This document shows, piece by piece, positions 8,304 to 16,089 of a stretch of DNA of 42,103 bases; within the stretch, counting starts at the first letter, position 1; each line of letters starts with the position of its first letter. Below the pieces are notes generated by a model. The model was given only the letters and a program-made list of their open reading frames with translations. It was not told the DNA's origin and ran no database searches. A program made the position numbers and the translations under genes. This DNA is from Kiritimatiellia bacterium. Lineage in GTDB: Bacteria; Verrucomicrobiota; Kiritimatiellia; RFP12; UBA1067. Location of the stretch: the NCBI GenBank assembly GCA_017525225.1, contig JAFXTB010000077.1, positions 1-42,103 of the forward strand, in the 5' to 3' direction.

Positions 8304-9512
8304 TCAGTGTATGTTGCCCCGCGAGGGGTGCGACTTCTTCTTTGGCGCGTCGAGCTTCAGAAACGTCGCGAACCTCAATGCCTCGGCCGGTATCTCTTCG
8401 CCCGTGGTGTCGGGCATCTCGCTCAACGGCGGCGGGGCCTCCTCGAGATGCAGATGCGCGCGGGGTTTCGGCGGCGCGATGCGGCGCAGCTCTGCCTTGA
8501 AGGCGTCGAGCCCCACCAGGCCGTCATAGTCCTTGAGATCGGCGTATTCGCGCAGGTCCTTGAGCGAAGGCTCGCAGGAAAGGGCGATGGGCGTCACGCC
8601 CGTCTCCCTGACGAACCGCGCGAGGTTGCGGCGCGCGGCGGCACGGTCCATCTTGTTTGCCACGACGATGGAAGGACGCGATGCGAGCTCCTCGCTGTAG
8701 GCGGCGATCTCCTTTGAGAGCACCGCATAGTCGTCCCAGGGCCGCCGGTTGTCCGTGCCGGCCATGTCGATCACATACACGAGCGCGCGGCTGCGTTCCA
8801 GGTGCTTCAGGAACGCGAGCCCCAGCCCCACACCGCGCGAAGCCCCCTCGATGATGCCGGGCACGTCTGCCATGCGGATCTGGGCATAGTCCTCGTATTC
8901 CACCGTGCCCACGATAGGATTGAGCGTGGTGAACGGATAGGCGGCCACCTTGGGCGCCGCGCTGGAAAGCCTGGCCAGGAGCGAACTCTTGCCCGCATTG
9001 GGGAATCCAAGCAACCCTGCGTCTGCGATCGTCTTCAGCTCCAGCCTCAGGCGGCGCTCTTCGGACGCACCGCCCGGCGTGTGCTCGGTGGGGGCCTGGT
9101 TCACCGAACTCTTGAAGTGAACGTTGCCGAAGCCGCCGGCGCCGCCCTTTGCCACTATGACCCGCTGGCCGGGAGACGTGATGTCCGCCACCACGAGGCC
9201 GGTCGTGGCGTCGGTGACGAGCGTGCCGCACGGCACATCGACCACGAGATCCTTTCCGCGGCGGCCGAAGCAGCATCCGCCAGATCCCTGAATGCCGTTC
9301 TCGGCGAAGAGATGCGGGTCGAAATAGAGCGAGATGAGGGAATTTACATGCGTCGAGCCGCGCAGCACAACGTCGCCGCCGCGCCCCCCGTCGCCGCCAT
9401 CCGGTCCACCGAACGCCACCAGCGCCTCGCGGCGGAACGACGACGACCCGTCGCCGCCCTTGCCGGAGCGCACCTCCACCTCGACCTGGTCTATGAATGT
9501 TCGCGTTTTCAT
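8304..9512 (-). CDS. obgE: Obg-family GTPase
   Basis: Essential ribosome-associated GTPase acting in large-subunit assembly and stress signalling. The glycine-rich Obg fold covers about residues 1-160 (KGGDGSSSFRREA, GGDGGRGGDVVLR). The G domain follows with G1 GFPNAGKSS (about 168-176), switch II DVPGIIEGAS, G4 NKMD, and a late SCEP G5-like loop. A C-terminal tail of about 70 residues rich in Pro, Glu and Lys replaces the OCT domain of some family members. It is the first gene of the operon; the promoter TGG-TATACT ends 13 bp before its ATG. Confidence 0.95.
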   Translation of the reverse strand: MKTRTFIDQVEVEVRSGKGGDGSSSFRREALVAFGGPDGGDGGRGGDVVLRGSTHVNSLISLYFDPHLFAENGIQGSGGCCFGRRGKDLVVDVPCGTLVTDATTGLVVADITSPGQRVIVAKGGAGGFGNVHFKSSVNQAPTEHTPGGASEERRLRLELKTIADAGLLGFPNAGKSSLLARLSSAAPKVAAYPFTTLNPIVGTVEYEDYAQIRMADVPGIIEGASRGVGLGLAFLKHLERSRALVYVIDMAGTDNRRPWDDYAVLSKEIAAYSEELASRPSIVVANKMDRAAARRNLARFVRETGVTPIALSCEPSLKDLREYADLKDYDGLVGLDAFKAELRRIAPPKPRAHLHLEEAPPPLSEMPDTTGEEIPAEALRFATFLKLDAPKKKSHPSRGNIH

Positions 9513-9525
9513 GCCTTGCGCGAAT

Positions 9526-9534
9526 AGTATACCA
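9526..9534 (-). promoter_or_regulatory. Extended -10 of obgE operon
   Basis: Minus-strand TGG-TATACT, 13 bp before the obgE ATG; it gives a very short leader. Confidence 0.6.
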
Positions 9535-9580
9535 TAAATCCGCCCACCATCGCAAAATCTATCAGTTGCTTCCGCGGATC

Positions 9581-9681
9581 AAATGGTAGGGCCCGCTCGC
9601 CGAGCGGGCCATCATCAACGTTGAATCACATTGCCAGTCATTCGCGTTTGCGGTCGCCTCGGCGAGGCGACCCTACCATTT
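9581..9681. repeat. Double-hairpin REP/BIME-like element
   Basis: An 11-bp terminal inverted repeat (AAATGGTAGGG at 9581-9591, its complement at 9671-9681) encloses two perfect hairpins: GGCCCGCTC/GAGCGGGCC (9590-9598, 9602-9610) and GGTCGCCTC/GAGGCGACC (9652-9660, 9664-9672). The GGTAGGG-plus-hairpin layout recurs at 15811 and, reversed, at 19270-19296, next to a REP-associated transposase. It lies between divergent genes and may act as a bidirectional terminator or roadblock. Confidence 0.8.
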
Positions 9682-9732
9682 TAGCATCTGTTTCGTAGCC
9701 CTTGCACGGGGATGGACTGGAAGGGGATGTTC

Positions 9733-9741
9733 TGATATAAT
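9733..9741 (+). promoter_or_regulatory. Extended -10 of GH28-like gene
   Basis: TGA-TATAAT ending 25 bp before the start codon at 9767. An AGGAGA sequence near 9755-9760 serves as ribosome binding site. Confidence 0.65.
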
Positions 9742-9766
9742 TGGCGGCATCGACAGGAGACGTGAT

Positions 9767-11845
9767 ATGGATCATCTGGAGTTGGTAGCGCCCGTTTCGC
9801 GAAGGAGGCAGCTCGCCTGCCTTGCCATGCTTGCTCTTTCCTGTTTCGCCGCGACCGCCGCCGGGGAATGGGATGTCTCCGCCTTTGGGGCGATTGCCGA
9901 TGGGACGTCCGATGCGACAGACGCGATCCAGCGTGCCATCGACACCTGCGCATCCAGCGGCGGCGGCGTGGTTCGGCTTGATGGGCGCGGTATCTACCTG
10001 AGCCGCAGGCTTTCCCTGAAAAACGGCGTGGAACTCACGATCGGGGAAGAAGTCACTCTTAGATGCAGCGACGACATCGAACGTTTCCCCCGCTATGAAC
10101 CTACCGAAATCTGGCGCTGGGACCGTCCTGTGCGCTGGAACAGCTACGCGTTCATCTACACATGCGGACAGACCAACGTGGCGATCACGGGGAAGGGGAC
10201 GCTGGACGGCAATTCCACCTCGGAACGGTTCCATGTCCGTGTCGACGGGCGCTACATGCGTACCAGCGACACGAACATCGTTGCCCGCGGGCTTTTCTTT
10301 GCCGGATGCCGTGGCGTGCGGATCGAAGGTATCCGCTACGTCAACCCGTGCGGCTGGGCCACGTGGTTTCTCGACTGTGACGATGTGAACGTGCGCAACG
10401 TCGCCATCCGATGCGACCGTGAACGGCCGAATGGCGACGGTCTGCATTTTGGCGGATGCCGGGACGTGCATGTGTCCGGGTGCGACATCGATGCGAACGA
10501 CGATGCCATCATCGTCCGTTCGCACCAGGAGCAGATGCGCTCGCCGCGTCCATGCGAACGGGTACTTGTGGAGAACTGTCGTCTCCGCTCGAACCAATAC
10601 GCGGTGCGGTTCGGATGGACGGGCGATGCGCCGGTCAAGGACTGCGTGTTCCGCGATGTCGACTGTCCGTACTCGTACCGCGGGCTCGGCTTCTCCCTGC
10701 CGCAGATGTTCGACCCGTCCTACACGCGCGATCCCCCGCGCGGCAACGGGATACCGGCGCCGGACTTCCCGACCATGCCGTTCGCGCTGGAGAACATCCG
10801 CTTCGTGAATCTCCGCCTCACGAGCTTCACCATCCCTTTCGGCGTCATGGTAGGTCCGTGCGAGCGTGTGGCGTACATGCGCAACGTCTGCTTCTCCAAC
10901 TGCCAGTTCCGCTCGCAGATGCCGCCTGTGTTCAAGTTCCGCCAGCAGGACCACGTCTCGGACTGGCGTTTCGTGGATGTGGATTTCAACATAGAGAAGC
11001 CGAAGGGATACCTTTCCCCGAACACGGGCGCTTGGTTCGACAACGCGGCGGACATCGTCATGGAGCGCGTCAGATGGCGGTGCGTGCCGCGCGACGATCC
11101 CGAATGGCGCATCGTGATACGGCAGATCGCCAACGGCAGATGGGAATGCTACAGGGATCCGAAGACCAGATATGTAAACCTGCGCCCCTGCACGAAGCCC
11201 AGGCAACCGCTTCCGTTCGTTGTCCAGGGTGCGAGGCTGCGTCCGCGGATTGATACGGCGCCGGACGGTTCAAGGCGGTTTATCTACGACGGGCTGGGCA
11301 ATGGCGTATCCGTGTGGAAGGTGCGCGTGGTCCTGGAGGAGCGCATGGATGCATCAGGACGATGCTGGAAGGTCCGCATAGAGAATCGCGACCCGGATCT
11401 GGAGGTTCTGGGTTTCGAGGGACCATGGGAGCCGTTTGGCGACTTCCGGGCGCTTGCTTCCCGCATGGCGGTCTGCGGCGATGATGTGGATGGCTTTCCC
11501 GAATCTGGTGCCGGGCTTGACGCCATCACGGCGGATGCCGTCGGCTGGCGCGCCGCCCCGGATCGCGAACTGCGCCGCAACAAGGAATCCGATACGCGGG
11601 TTCCTTCCGATCGCGTCCGCGCGGTCTATGTGTCGAAATGGTGTCGGGCGCCGTCCTTGGATCTCGCTTCAGAAGGTGCGGCGATGACGGCCCGCGCCGA
11701 AGCGCAGGGCGATGACGTCCGTGCGCTTGCCAGATACGACCATGAATGCGGCCTGGTGGATTGCGCCTTCGAGCGCCGGTTTCTCGCCCGCCATGGCGAG
11801 ACCGCGTGCTTCACGGCCACGTATTCCAAGTCCCCGGCCCGCTGA
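9767..11845 (+). CDS. Secreted GH28-like right-handed beta-helix protein
   Basis: Probable extracytoplasmic polysaccharide hydrolase or lyase of the pectate-lyase/GH28 superfamily. Residues 1-32 look like a signal peptide (RRRQ, then a Leu/Ala core ending ATAAG). The characteristic start of GH28-like domains, VSAFGAIADGTSDATDAIQRAI (written here in two parts: VSAFGAIADGTSD, ATDAIQRAI), follows at about 36-58. Helix rungs include GKGTLDGNS, the NGDGLHFGG block (about 224-232) and NDDAI (about 245-249), where GH28 enzymes carry the catalytic Asp residues. The canonical GHG is not obvious, so activity differs or is lost. The last about 200 residues form a separate beta-rich domain. It stands alone, convergent with rnfB with an 8-bp gap. 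Confidence 0.75.
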   Translation: MDHLELVAPVSRRRQLACLAMLALSCFAATAAGEWDVSAFGAIADGTSDATDAIQRAIDTCASSGGGVVRLDGRGIYLSRRLSLKNGVELTIGEEVTLRCSDDIERFPRYEPTEIWRWDRPVRWNSYAFIYTCGQTNVAITGKGTLDGNSTSERFHVRVDGRYMRTSDTNIVARGLFFAGCRGVRIEGIRYVNPCGWATWFLDCDDVNVRNVAIRCDRERPNGDGLHFGGCRDVHVSGCDIDANDDAIIVRSHQEQMRSPRPCERVLVENCRLRSNQYAVRFGWTGDAPVKDCVFRDVDCPYSYRGLGFSLPQMFDPSYTRDPPRGNGIPAPDFPTMPFALENIRFVNLRLTSFTIPFGVMVGPCERVAYMRNVCFSNCQFRSQMPPVFKFRQQDHVSDWRFVDVDFNIEKPKGYLSPNTGAWFDNAADIVMERVRWRCVPRDDPEWRIVIRQIANGRWECYRDPKTRYVNLRPCTKPRQPLPFVVQGARLRPRIDTAPDGSRRFIYDGLGNGVSVWKVRVVLEERMDASGRCWKVRIENRDPDLEVLGFEGPWEPFGDFRALASRMAVCGDDVDGFPESGAGLDAITADAVGWRAAPDRELRRNKESDTRVPSDRVRAVYVSKWCRAPSLDLASEGAAMTARAEAQGDDVRALARYDHECGLVDCAFERRFLARHGETACFTATYSKSPAR

Positions 11846-11853
11846 TTCCCGTC

Positions 11854-12672
11854 TCAGCTTCCAGCCTCGAAGTGCGCGTCCTCGGCGATGCACTTGCGCG
11901 GGCATTTGCCGACAATCGTGGCGTCGGTCGGCGGGTTCTCGTAGTTGACCTTTGCGAGGAAGCCGTTGAAGGTGAAGTGCCCGGCTTCCTTGCCGCCCGA
12001 GTTCTTTTCGCAGAGGTGGCAGCCGATGCACCCCACGCCGCAGACCTTGGTGACATCGGGACCCTTCAGCGGGTTGTTGCACAGGACGTGGATCGTGGCG
12101 GAGGCGGGTACGAGCTCGATCAGCTTCTTGGGGCAGATCGCGACGCACTTGCCGCAGCCGATGCACAGGCGCTTGTCCACCTTCGCGAGACCGTCCTCGA
12201 TGCGGATCGCGTGCTTGGGACAGATGTTCGCGCATGCGCCGTAGCCGAGGCAGCCGAAACTGCAGCCCTTGTCGCCGCCGGCCGTGGCGGCGGCGGACGC
12301 GCAGTCGCAGATGCCGTTATAGTCGCCGATGCGGATCGCCTCCGAACGCGTGCCGCAGCACTTGACCACAGCGACCCTTCGCTCGGTGGCGGTGGCGGCG
12401 ATGCCGAGAATCTTCGCGACTTCGGCGGCGCATGCGTCGCCGCCTGCCGCGCATGCACCGTTGGGCGCCGTTCCGGCCACGAGCGCACGCGCGTATCCGT
12501 CGCATCCGGCGAAGCCGCAGCCGCCGCAGTTCGCGCCGGGAAGGGCCGCCGTCACAAGGCCGATGCGTGGATCCTCCTGCACGGCGAGATACCTGTCGGC
12601 GATGGCGAGCGCAAGGGCCGCTACTGCGCCCACGGCTGCGATTACGAGAGTGGCGATGAGAATTGCGTTCAT
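11854..12672 (-). CDS. rnfB: Rnf electron transport complex subunit B
   Basis: Ferredoxin-facing, Fe-S-rich subunit of the Rnf pump. It has an N-terminal membrane anchor (residues about 4-25), then the CGGCGFAGC cluster-binding block near residues 53-61 that defines RnfB. Two bacterial ferredoxin motifs follow (CLGYGACANICP and CIGCGKCVAICP), and a further cysteine set near the C-terminus (CIGCHLCEKN and CPRKC). At 272 aa it resembles the B subunits of anaerobes. It follows rnfA with an 85-bp repeat-rich spacer. It is convergent with the GH28-like gene. Confidence 0.96.
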   Translation of the reverse strand: MNAILIATLVIAAVGAVAALALAIADRYLAVQEDPRIGLVTAALPGANCGGCGFAGCDGYARALVAGTAPNGACAAGGDACAAEVAKILGIAATATERRVAVVKCCGTRSEAIRIGDYNGICDCASAAATAGGDKGCSFGCLGYGACANICPKHAIRIEDGLAKVDKRLCIGCGKCVAICPKKLIELVPASATIHVLCNNPLKGPDVTKVCGVGCIGCHLCEKNSGGKEAGHFTFNGFLAKVNYENPPTDATIVGKCPRKCIAEDAHFEAGS

Positions 12673-12757
12673 GTCGGGGTCTCTGGTTTCTGCCTACTAG
12701 GTGCTAGATACTGACTTCAGGTTGTGAGGGTTGTGAAGGTTGGGAAGGTTGTGAGGG
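12673..12757 (-). repeat. Heptad and 9-bp repeats between rnfA and rnfB
   Basis: Plus-strand 12678-12712 reads as five 7-mers (GGTCTCT, GGTTTCT, GCCTACT, AGGTGCT, AGATACT). It is followed at 12719-12754 by four 9-bp units of the type AGGTTGTGA (AGGTTGTGA, GGGTTGTGA, AGGTTGGGA, AGGTTGTGA). No coding sequence and no obvious terminator are present. Confidence 0.75.
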
Positions 12758-13402
12758 TCATTTTGCGACCTCGGTCGCGGCCACCGTAGGCGCACTTTCC
12801 ATCTTGAATGTCTTGAGCGCGTCCTCTTCCTTCACGAGTCCCGAGAAGCCCATGAACGCCAGCGCCAGCAGACCGGCCGTGACGAGCGCGAGGGCTACGC
12901 CCCGGAAGCAGCGGGGCGGGTTCGCATGCGCCAGCTTCTCGCGTATGCCGGAGAATATGACGAGCGCGAGGCCGAAGCCGATCGCCGCCGCGAACGAATA
13001 GAGGACGGATCCAAAGAAGTTGAGGTCGCTCTTCGCGTTCATCTCCGCCACGCCCAGCACCGCGCAGTTGGTGGTAATGAGTGGCAGGAATATGCCGAGC
13101 GCCGCATGCAACGGCGGCATGAAGCGCTTCATCGCGATGTCGATGAACTGCACGAGCGATGCAATCACGAGGATGAATGCGAGCGTGTGTATGTAGCCAA
13201 GGCCGTTCGGTCTCAGGAGGAACTGGTCCAGGCACCATGTCACCGCCGAGGCGATCGTCATCACGAACACGACCGCGCCCGACATGCCCAGGGCAGTCTC
13301 GGTCTTCTTCGATACGCCCAGGAATGGGCAGCATCCCAAAAAGCGGTTCAGGACGAAATTGTTCACCAGAACCGCACCCACGACTATTATTAGATAGCGC
13401 AT
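12758..13402 (-). CDS. rnfA: Rnf electron transport complex subunit A
   Basis: Integral membrane subunit of the Rnf pump; with RnfE it forms the inverted pair that holds an intramembrane [2Fe-2S] cluster. I chose the ATG at 13400-13402, since the longer frame runs through the promoter. The N-terminal [21 protein letters not shown] (in two parts: [21 protein letters not shown]) identifies RnfA rather than RnfE, and the second half has [14 protein letters not shown], with the cluster cysteine. Six membrane segments are expected in 214 aa; a polar tail of about 20 residues after the last one is a small extension. The promoter is leaderless-type. It is co-transcribed with rnfB. Confidence 0.95.
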   Translation of the reverse strand: MRYLIIVVGAVLVNNFVLNRFLGCCPFLGVSKKTETALGMSGAVVFVMTIASAVTWCLDQFLLRPNGLGYIHTLAFILVIASLVQFIDIAMKRFMPPLHAALGIFLPLITTNCAVLGVAEMNAKSDLNFFGSVLYSFAAAIGFGLALVIFSGIREKLAHANPPRCFRGVALALVTAGLLALAFMGFSGLVKEEDALKTFKMESAPTVAATEVAK

Positions 13403-13408
13403 GGGGAA

Positions 13409-13417
13409 ATTATACCA
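13409..13417 (-). promoter_or_regulatory. Extended -10 of rnfAB, leaderless spacing
   Basis: Minus-strand TGG-TATAAT ends 6 bp before the rnfA ATG. No -35 element is evident. Confidence 0.65.
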
Positions 13418-13462
13418 TAATTTGACGGTGGCATGATGGTTAAAATGAAACAAATGCGGGCG

Positions 13463-13900
13463 TCACTTGCCGGCGGCGGGCACGGGCGCCTCGGGTTTGA
13501 GTATGATGCACTTCGTGCGGACTTCGTGGCGGTTGAAGATAAACAGGCTCCATGCCTTGCTGTCGTCCTCGAACGTCTCAAGCCCGACGATGCGGCGGGA
13601 ACCGACAAGGCCAAGCGCGTGGTTCAGGGACTTGAGGTTGTTGTCTATCGTGGCCTCGTCGCGGAACAGGCTGACGTTGTATTCATCCACCGTTTCCTCG
13701 GTACCCTCCGTCCACGGAAGGCCGGTGCAGATCGGTATTACCCACAGAAGCTGGTAGGAGAAGTTCTGCGTGAGGAACGTAGCCACGGGGACTTCTCCGT
13801 CTTCGATTGGGGTGTTGGAATTCCAGCGGGCGATCTCGCTGTAGGAGCTGCAGCCTGCAAACACGAGAGCCAATATCGCAATTGCCAGATGGTTTTTCAT
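13463..13900 (-). CDS. Small lipoprotein, paralogue A
   Basis: I do not recognise a named family. The ATG at 13898-13900 gives a lipoprotein signal with lipobox VFAGC about 14-18 residues in. The mature part (about 127 aa) is a mixed alpha/beta domain with the block LLWVIPICTGLPW, which matches VLWTIPLFSGDLRW in the next gene upstream. The two also share a SLFRD/SFFSD-plus-helix segment that looks like NxLxxLNxAL. They are therefore tandem paralogues, 16 bp apart and co-transcribed. The protein is probably anchored in the outer or inner membrane facing the periplasm. Function unknown. Confidence 0.8.
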   Translation of the reverse strand: MKNHLAIAILALVFAGCSSYSEIARWNSNTPIEDGEVPVATFLTQNFSYQLLWVIPICTGLPWTEGTEETVDEYNVSLFRDEATIDNNLKSLNHALGLVGSRRIVGLETFEDDSKAWSLFIFNRHEVRTKCIILKPEAPVPAAGK

Positions 13901-13916
13901 TTTCCGGTCCTCCATG

Positions 13917-14372
13917 CTATTCTGCTTTGTTACGCGGTACAAGCAAGGCGGACACGCTCATTTGCGACGACCCGAAAAGGGCGCCTATGATGCCGGCCTC
14001 GCTCGCTCCGGCGAATGACGCATCCGAATCCGTATAGTGAACGTCGGCCAGGTCGCAGTTGCGGCTCTTCGCGACATTCAGCAGCGCCGTCTGGAGTTCG
14101 TTGACCCCGACCTGGTCGCTGAAGAACGAGAATCCGCCGTTGATGGACTGCTTTTCCGGATTCCATCTGAGATCGCCCGAGAACAGAGGGATGGTCCATA
14201 GCACATAGTATCCGGATGTGCTGATCACGACCTGCCGAAGCGTCTGTTTGCCCTCGATGCCCTTTACCGAGATGCCGTCCAGCTTCCCTGGCGAAGAATA
14301 GCTTATCGTTGCGCAGCCTGCCGCTATCGCAGCGAGCGCGGCCGCCAACGCTCCAGTTTTCAGCGCTTTCAC
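13917..14372 (-). CDS. Small lipoprotein, paralogue B
   Basis: Starts with GTG, preceded by AAAGGAC. The signal peptide has a lipobox AIAAGC with Cys at about residue 20. The mature domain (about 130 aa) aligns by eye with the downstream lipoprotein at the (V/L)LWxIPxxxG(L/D)xW block and the following helix. It ends in a charged tail. As first gene of the pair it would start the transcript, but I see no strong promoter in the 40 bp upstream. No known family recognised; the pairing suggests two subunits of one envelope assembly, which is inference only. Confidence 0.8.
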   Translation of the reverse strand: MKALKTGALAAALAAIAAGCATISYSSPGKLDGISVKGIEGKQTLRQVVISTSGYYVLWTIPLFSGDLRWNPEKQSINGGFSFFSDQVGVNELQTALLNVAKSRNCDLADVHYTDSDASFAGASEAGIIGALFGSSQMSVSALLVPRNKAE

Positions 14373-14580
14373 CTTGATCTGTCCTTTCTAGCCACAATCA
14401 TTATTCCCCGCCATCCTTCAGCCAATGCGACACCCGTTGCACGGCATGATCCGACGGACACCTCCAAGCGTTTCAAACGACTTGAGAGTGGACGCAGTAT
14501 GACATATCCCTACGTGACTTGCAAGATGATCGGGCACACATTGACTTTTTAGGCCGAAAATGCGGACCAGACAACAACAC

Positions 14581-14629
14581 AGTGAAGCGTACATAGACGG
14601 GCCGGAAGGTCTGCCGCCTGTCGCCGCAA
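14581..14629 (+). repeat. 49-bp direct repeat, copy 1
   Basis: Starts AGTGAAGCGTACATAG and ends CTGTCGCCGCAA. It matches 15761-15809 with a single mismatch (14597 versus 15777). Copy 1 abuts the broken end of the TOTE-like pseudogene; copy 2 lies just before a REP-like hairpin. Confidence 0.85.
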
Positions 14630-14953
14630 CGGCAGCTTTCTGCTCCGGTCTTAGTTCGCCGTGGAACTCTACGTGCAACGGGACACCCCCCATAACGCTT
14701 GTCAACAATATCCTCCCTGAACCCGTCATCTTTCAATATCTGAACCGCAGAATCAAGGTATCCTCTCGGTAATCGGCGATGGGCAGTCTCCTGGGATCAA
14801 AGTGGACCATAGCGGAAGAAAAAACGTCCACGGCTTCTCTTCGTCTCGCGTAATATCATACCTCCTGGCGAACACGTCACCCCGTCCGCCGAACAGCGAA
14901 CGGAAGAACATCACCTTCTCTGCGTTGGATGAATGCTTGTCAATAATGGCCAT
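14605..14953 (-). pseudogene. Decayed TOTE-type primase/helicase remnant
   Basis: Read on the minus strand from an ATG at 14953, the first 32 residues (KVMFFRSLFGGRGDVFARRY in their centre) resemble the start of the archaeo-eukaryotic primase domain of TOTE conflict-system proteins. That frame breaks by 14753. A second piece (KDDGFREDIVDKRYGG, about 14735-14688) and, after a frame change at a G6 run, VPLHVEFHGELRPEQKAAVAA (to about 14610) resemble the N-terminus of their helicase domain. The middle several hundred residues are gone. So the locus is a truncated, frameshifted relic. An intact -10 (14971-14979) still precedes it. The family match is from memory; the decayed state is directly visible. 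Confidence 0.55.
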
Positions 14954-14970
14954 AATGTGAAATGAGGGGA

Positions 14971-14979
14971 ATTATACCA
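14971..14979 (-). promoter_or_regulatory. Extended -10 before the TOTE-like remnant
   Basis: Minus-strand TGG-TATAAT, 17 bp before the ATG of the broken gene. Confidence 0.5.
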
Positions 14980-15009
14980 TTTTTTCGGTGTCATGGTGAA
15001 ACCGAAATG

Positions 15010-15018
15010 TGCTATAAT
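15010..15018 (+). promoter_or_regulatory. Promoter of toxin-antitoxin pair
   Basis: TGC-TATAAT (TATAAT at 15013-15018), 28 bp before the antitoxin ATG, with AAAGGA at about 15035-15040 as ribosome binding site. Confidence 0.65.
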
Positions 15019-15046
15019 AGACAGCGTTTGAGCAAAGGAACAAAAC

Positions 15047-15292
15047 ATGCCAGCGGTACTAGAACAAGTTAATCAGATGAGTACGGCCGAAAAACTGTAC
15101 CTAATGGAGTATCTTCTTAATTCGATTTCTCGTACGGTCGAACAATATGACCACGCCGCTGGTGTACAGTCGCCAATAAAGCGCAAGAAGCCATGCATCA
15201 GGGATTTCATCGGATACGGCAGAAGATTTCATCCAGAGTATCGCTCGACGGAAGACGTGATGCGTGAACTTCGCGAGGGAGAAGAAGAATGA
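15047..15292 (+). CDS. Putative antitoxin partner of PIN toxin
   Basis: A small acidic-tailed protein of 81 aa encoded directly before a PIN-domain gene and overlapping it by ATGA. The N-terminal half (MSTAEKLYLMEYLLNSIS, residues 11-28) is helical, as in addiction-module antitoxins that begin with a short helix-rich domain (compare ...LSxxEKLxLLExLWxSI...). The C-terminal half is extended and charged, ending in ELREGEEE, the kind of tail that wraps a PIN toxin. It has no visible AbrB, ribbon-helix-helix or Phd signature. The role rests on gene order and these generic features. Confidence 0.7.
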   Translation: MPAVLEQVNQMSTAEKLYLMEYLLNSISRTVEQYDHAAGVQSPIKRKKPCIRDFIGYGRRFHPEYRSTEDVMRELREGEEE

Positions 15293-15714
15293 TTTGGGTC
15301 GTGGACACATGTGTCTTGATCGACGTGTTTCGTGGGGACAAGACATTTTCAGAGATGTCATCCATGGCGCTACAGTCAAAACTCGATGATGTACTGACAG
15401 TGGCACCTATCACATACGTAGAATTGTCTCCAGAGTTCAATGGCGATGTCGCTGCGCAGGATGCATTTCTGGACGCAATGTGGATTCAACGCGATTTCAA
15501 GGGTAGCAAGGAGGCCGTTCTTCTCGCCCACAAGGCGTGGTACGAGCATATCATGCGCAAGCGTGCCGGAAATGCCCCAAAGCGTCCGATAGCAGATGTT
15601 CTCATCGGGGCTTATGCCCTGCAGAAAGGCGGCCTTATTACCCGCAACGAGGCGGACTTCAAGGCCCTTTATCCCAACCTGACGATCTTCAATCCTGTTC
15701 CGTCTGCATCATGA
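15289..15714 (+). CDS. PIN-domain ribonuclease toxin (VapC-like)
   Basis: Predicted Mg2+-dependent endoribonuclease that would block growth when freed from its antitoxin. The PIN acidic residues are all in place: D6 in WVVDTCVLIDVF, E45 in YVELS, D103 in IADVLIGAYAL, and D123 with N120 in TRNEADFKALYP. Length (141 aa) is typical. The start overlaps the antitoxin stop (ATGA), giving translational coupling and the usual antitoxin-first order. VapC toxins commonly cut tRNA or the sarcin-ricin loop; the target here is unknown. Confidence 0.88.
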   Translation: MIWVVDTCVLIDVFRGDKTFSEMSSMALQSKLDDVLTVAPITYVELSPEFNGDVAAQDAFLDAMWIQRDFKGSKEAVLLAHKAWYEHIMRKRAGNAPKRPIADVLIGAYALQKGGLITRNEADFKALYPNLTIFNPVPSAS

Positions 15715-15723
15715 ATCTCAAAT

Positions 15724-15744
15724 CACAAACTGGAAACGAAAGGA
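15724..15744 (+). repeat. Short heptad run
   Basis: Three 7-mers, CACAAAC, TGGAAAC, GAAAGGA, in the style of the rnf spacers, just after the PIN toxin stop. Confidence 0.4.
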
Positions 15745-15760
15745 AGAAGGAAGAAACAAC

Positions 15761-15809
15761 AGTGAAGCGTACATAGGCGGGCCGGAAGGTCTGCCGCCTG
15801 TCGCCGCAA
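15761..15809 (+). repeat. 49-bp direct repeat, copy 2
   Basis: Second copy of the element at 14581-14629. It runs directly into the REP-like hairpin at 15811. Confidence 0.85.
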
Positions 15810-15810
15810 A

Positions 15811-15837
15811 GGTAGGGCGCGATGACCCCATCGCGCC
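15811..15837 (+). repeat. REP-like hairpin with GGTAGGG prefix
   Basis: GGTAGGG at 15811-15817 followed by a perfect 9-bp stem GGCGCGATG/CATCGCGCC (15816-15824, 15829-15837) with a 4-nt loop. Same layout as 9581-9610. Confidence 0.75.
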
Positions 15838-15924
15838 ACCGCCGAAGCGGAGTGACATTCATCCGCCGGAGCCTCGCAAGAGGCGAAGGAGGAAGATGAT
15901 TTAAGCAATGCTGCAAGGCAGTCG

Positions 15925-16034
15925 CCGTCTGAAACTTAGGAACTTTCAACGAATGACGACACTATGCAGAGGAAACGCGCAAGCGTTTTGCCTCTCTTTG
16001 TGTTTCATTCATGGTTTCCTAAGACCTCAGACGG
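15925..16034 (+). ncRNA. Candidate structured RNA, long rod with GCAA loop
   Basis: A 110-nt imperfect hairpin. Stems in order: CCGTCTGA/TCAGACGG (15925-15932, 16027-16034), CTTAGG/CCTAAG (15935-15940, 16018-16023), GAATGA/TCATTC (15951-15956, 16005-16010), ACAC/GTGT, and AGAGG plus AAACGC closing on a GCAA tetraloop (15979-15982). A T-rich run follows at 16049-16059. No ORF uses this stretch. The rod with internal loops recalls 6S-like RNAs, but a miniature transposable element would look similar. Strand is assumed from the GNRA loop and T run. Confidence 0.5.
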
Positions 16035-16089
16035 AACACGAAGAGAGGTTTTCTTTTTTCGTTCCGATTGCCGAGTAGCAGAGATAAAA

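Noticed and set aside
12758-13402. Assignment as rnfE instead of rnfA
   Set aside because: The [21 protein letters not shown] block fits RnfA; RnfE has a different start (NNPVLVxxLGLCPxLA).
14560-14772. Small plus-strand ORF in the gap before the toxin-antitoxin pair
   Set aside because: It has no ribosome binding site and overlaps the repeat and the minus-strand TOTE-like remnant, which explains the region better.
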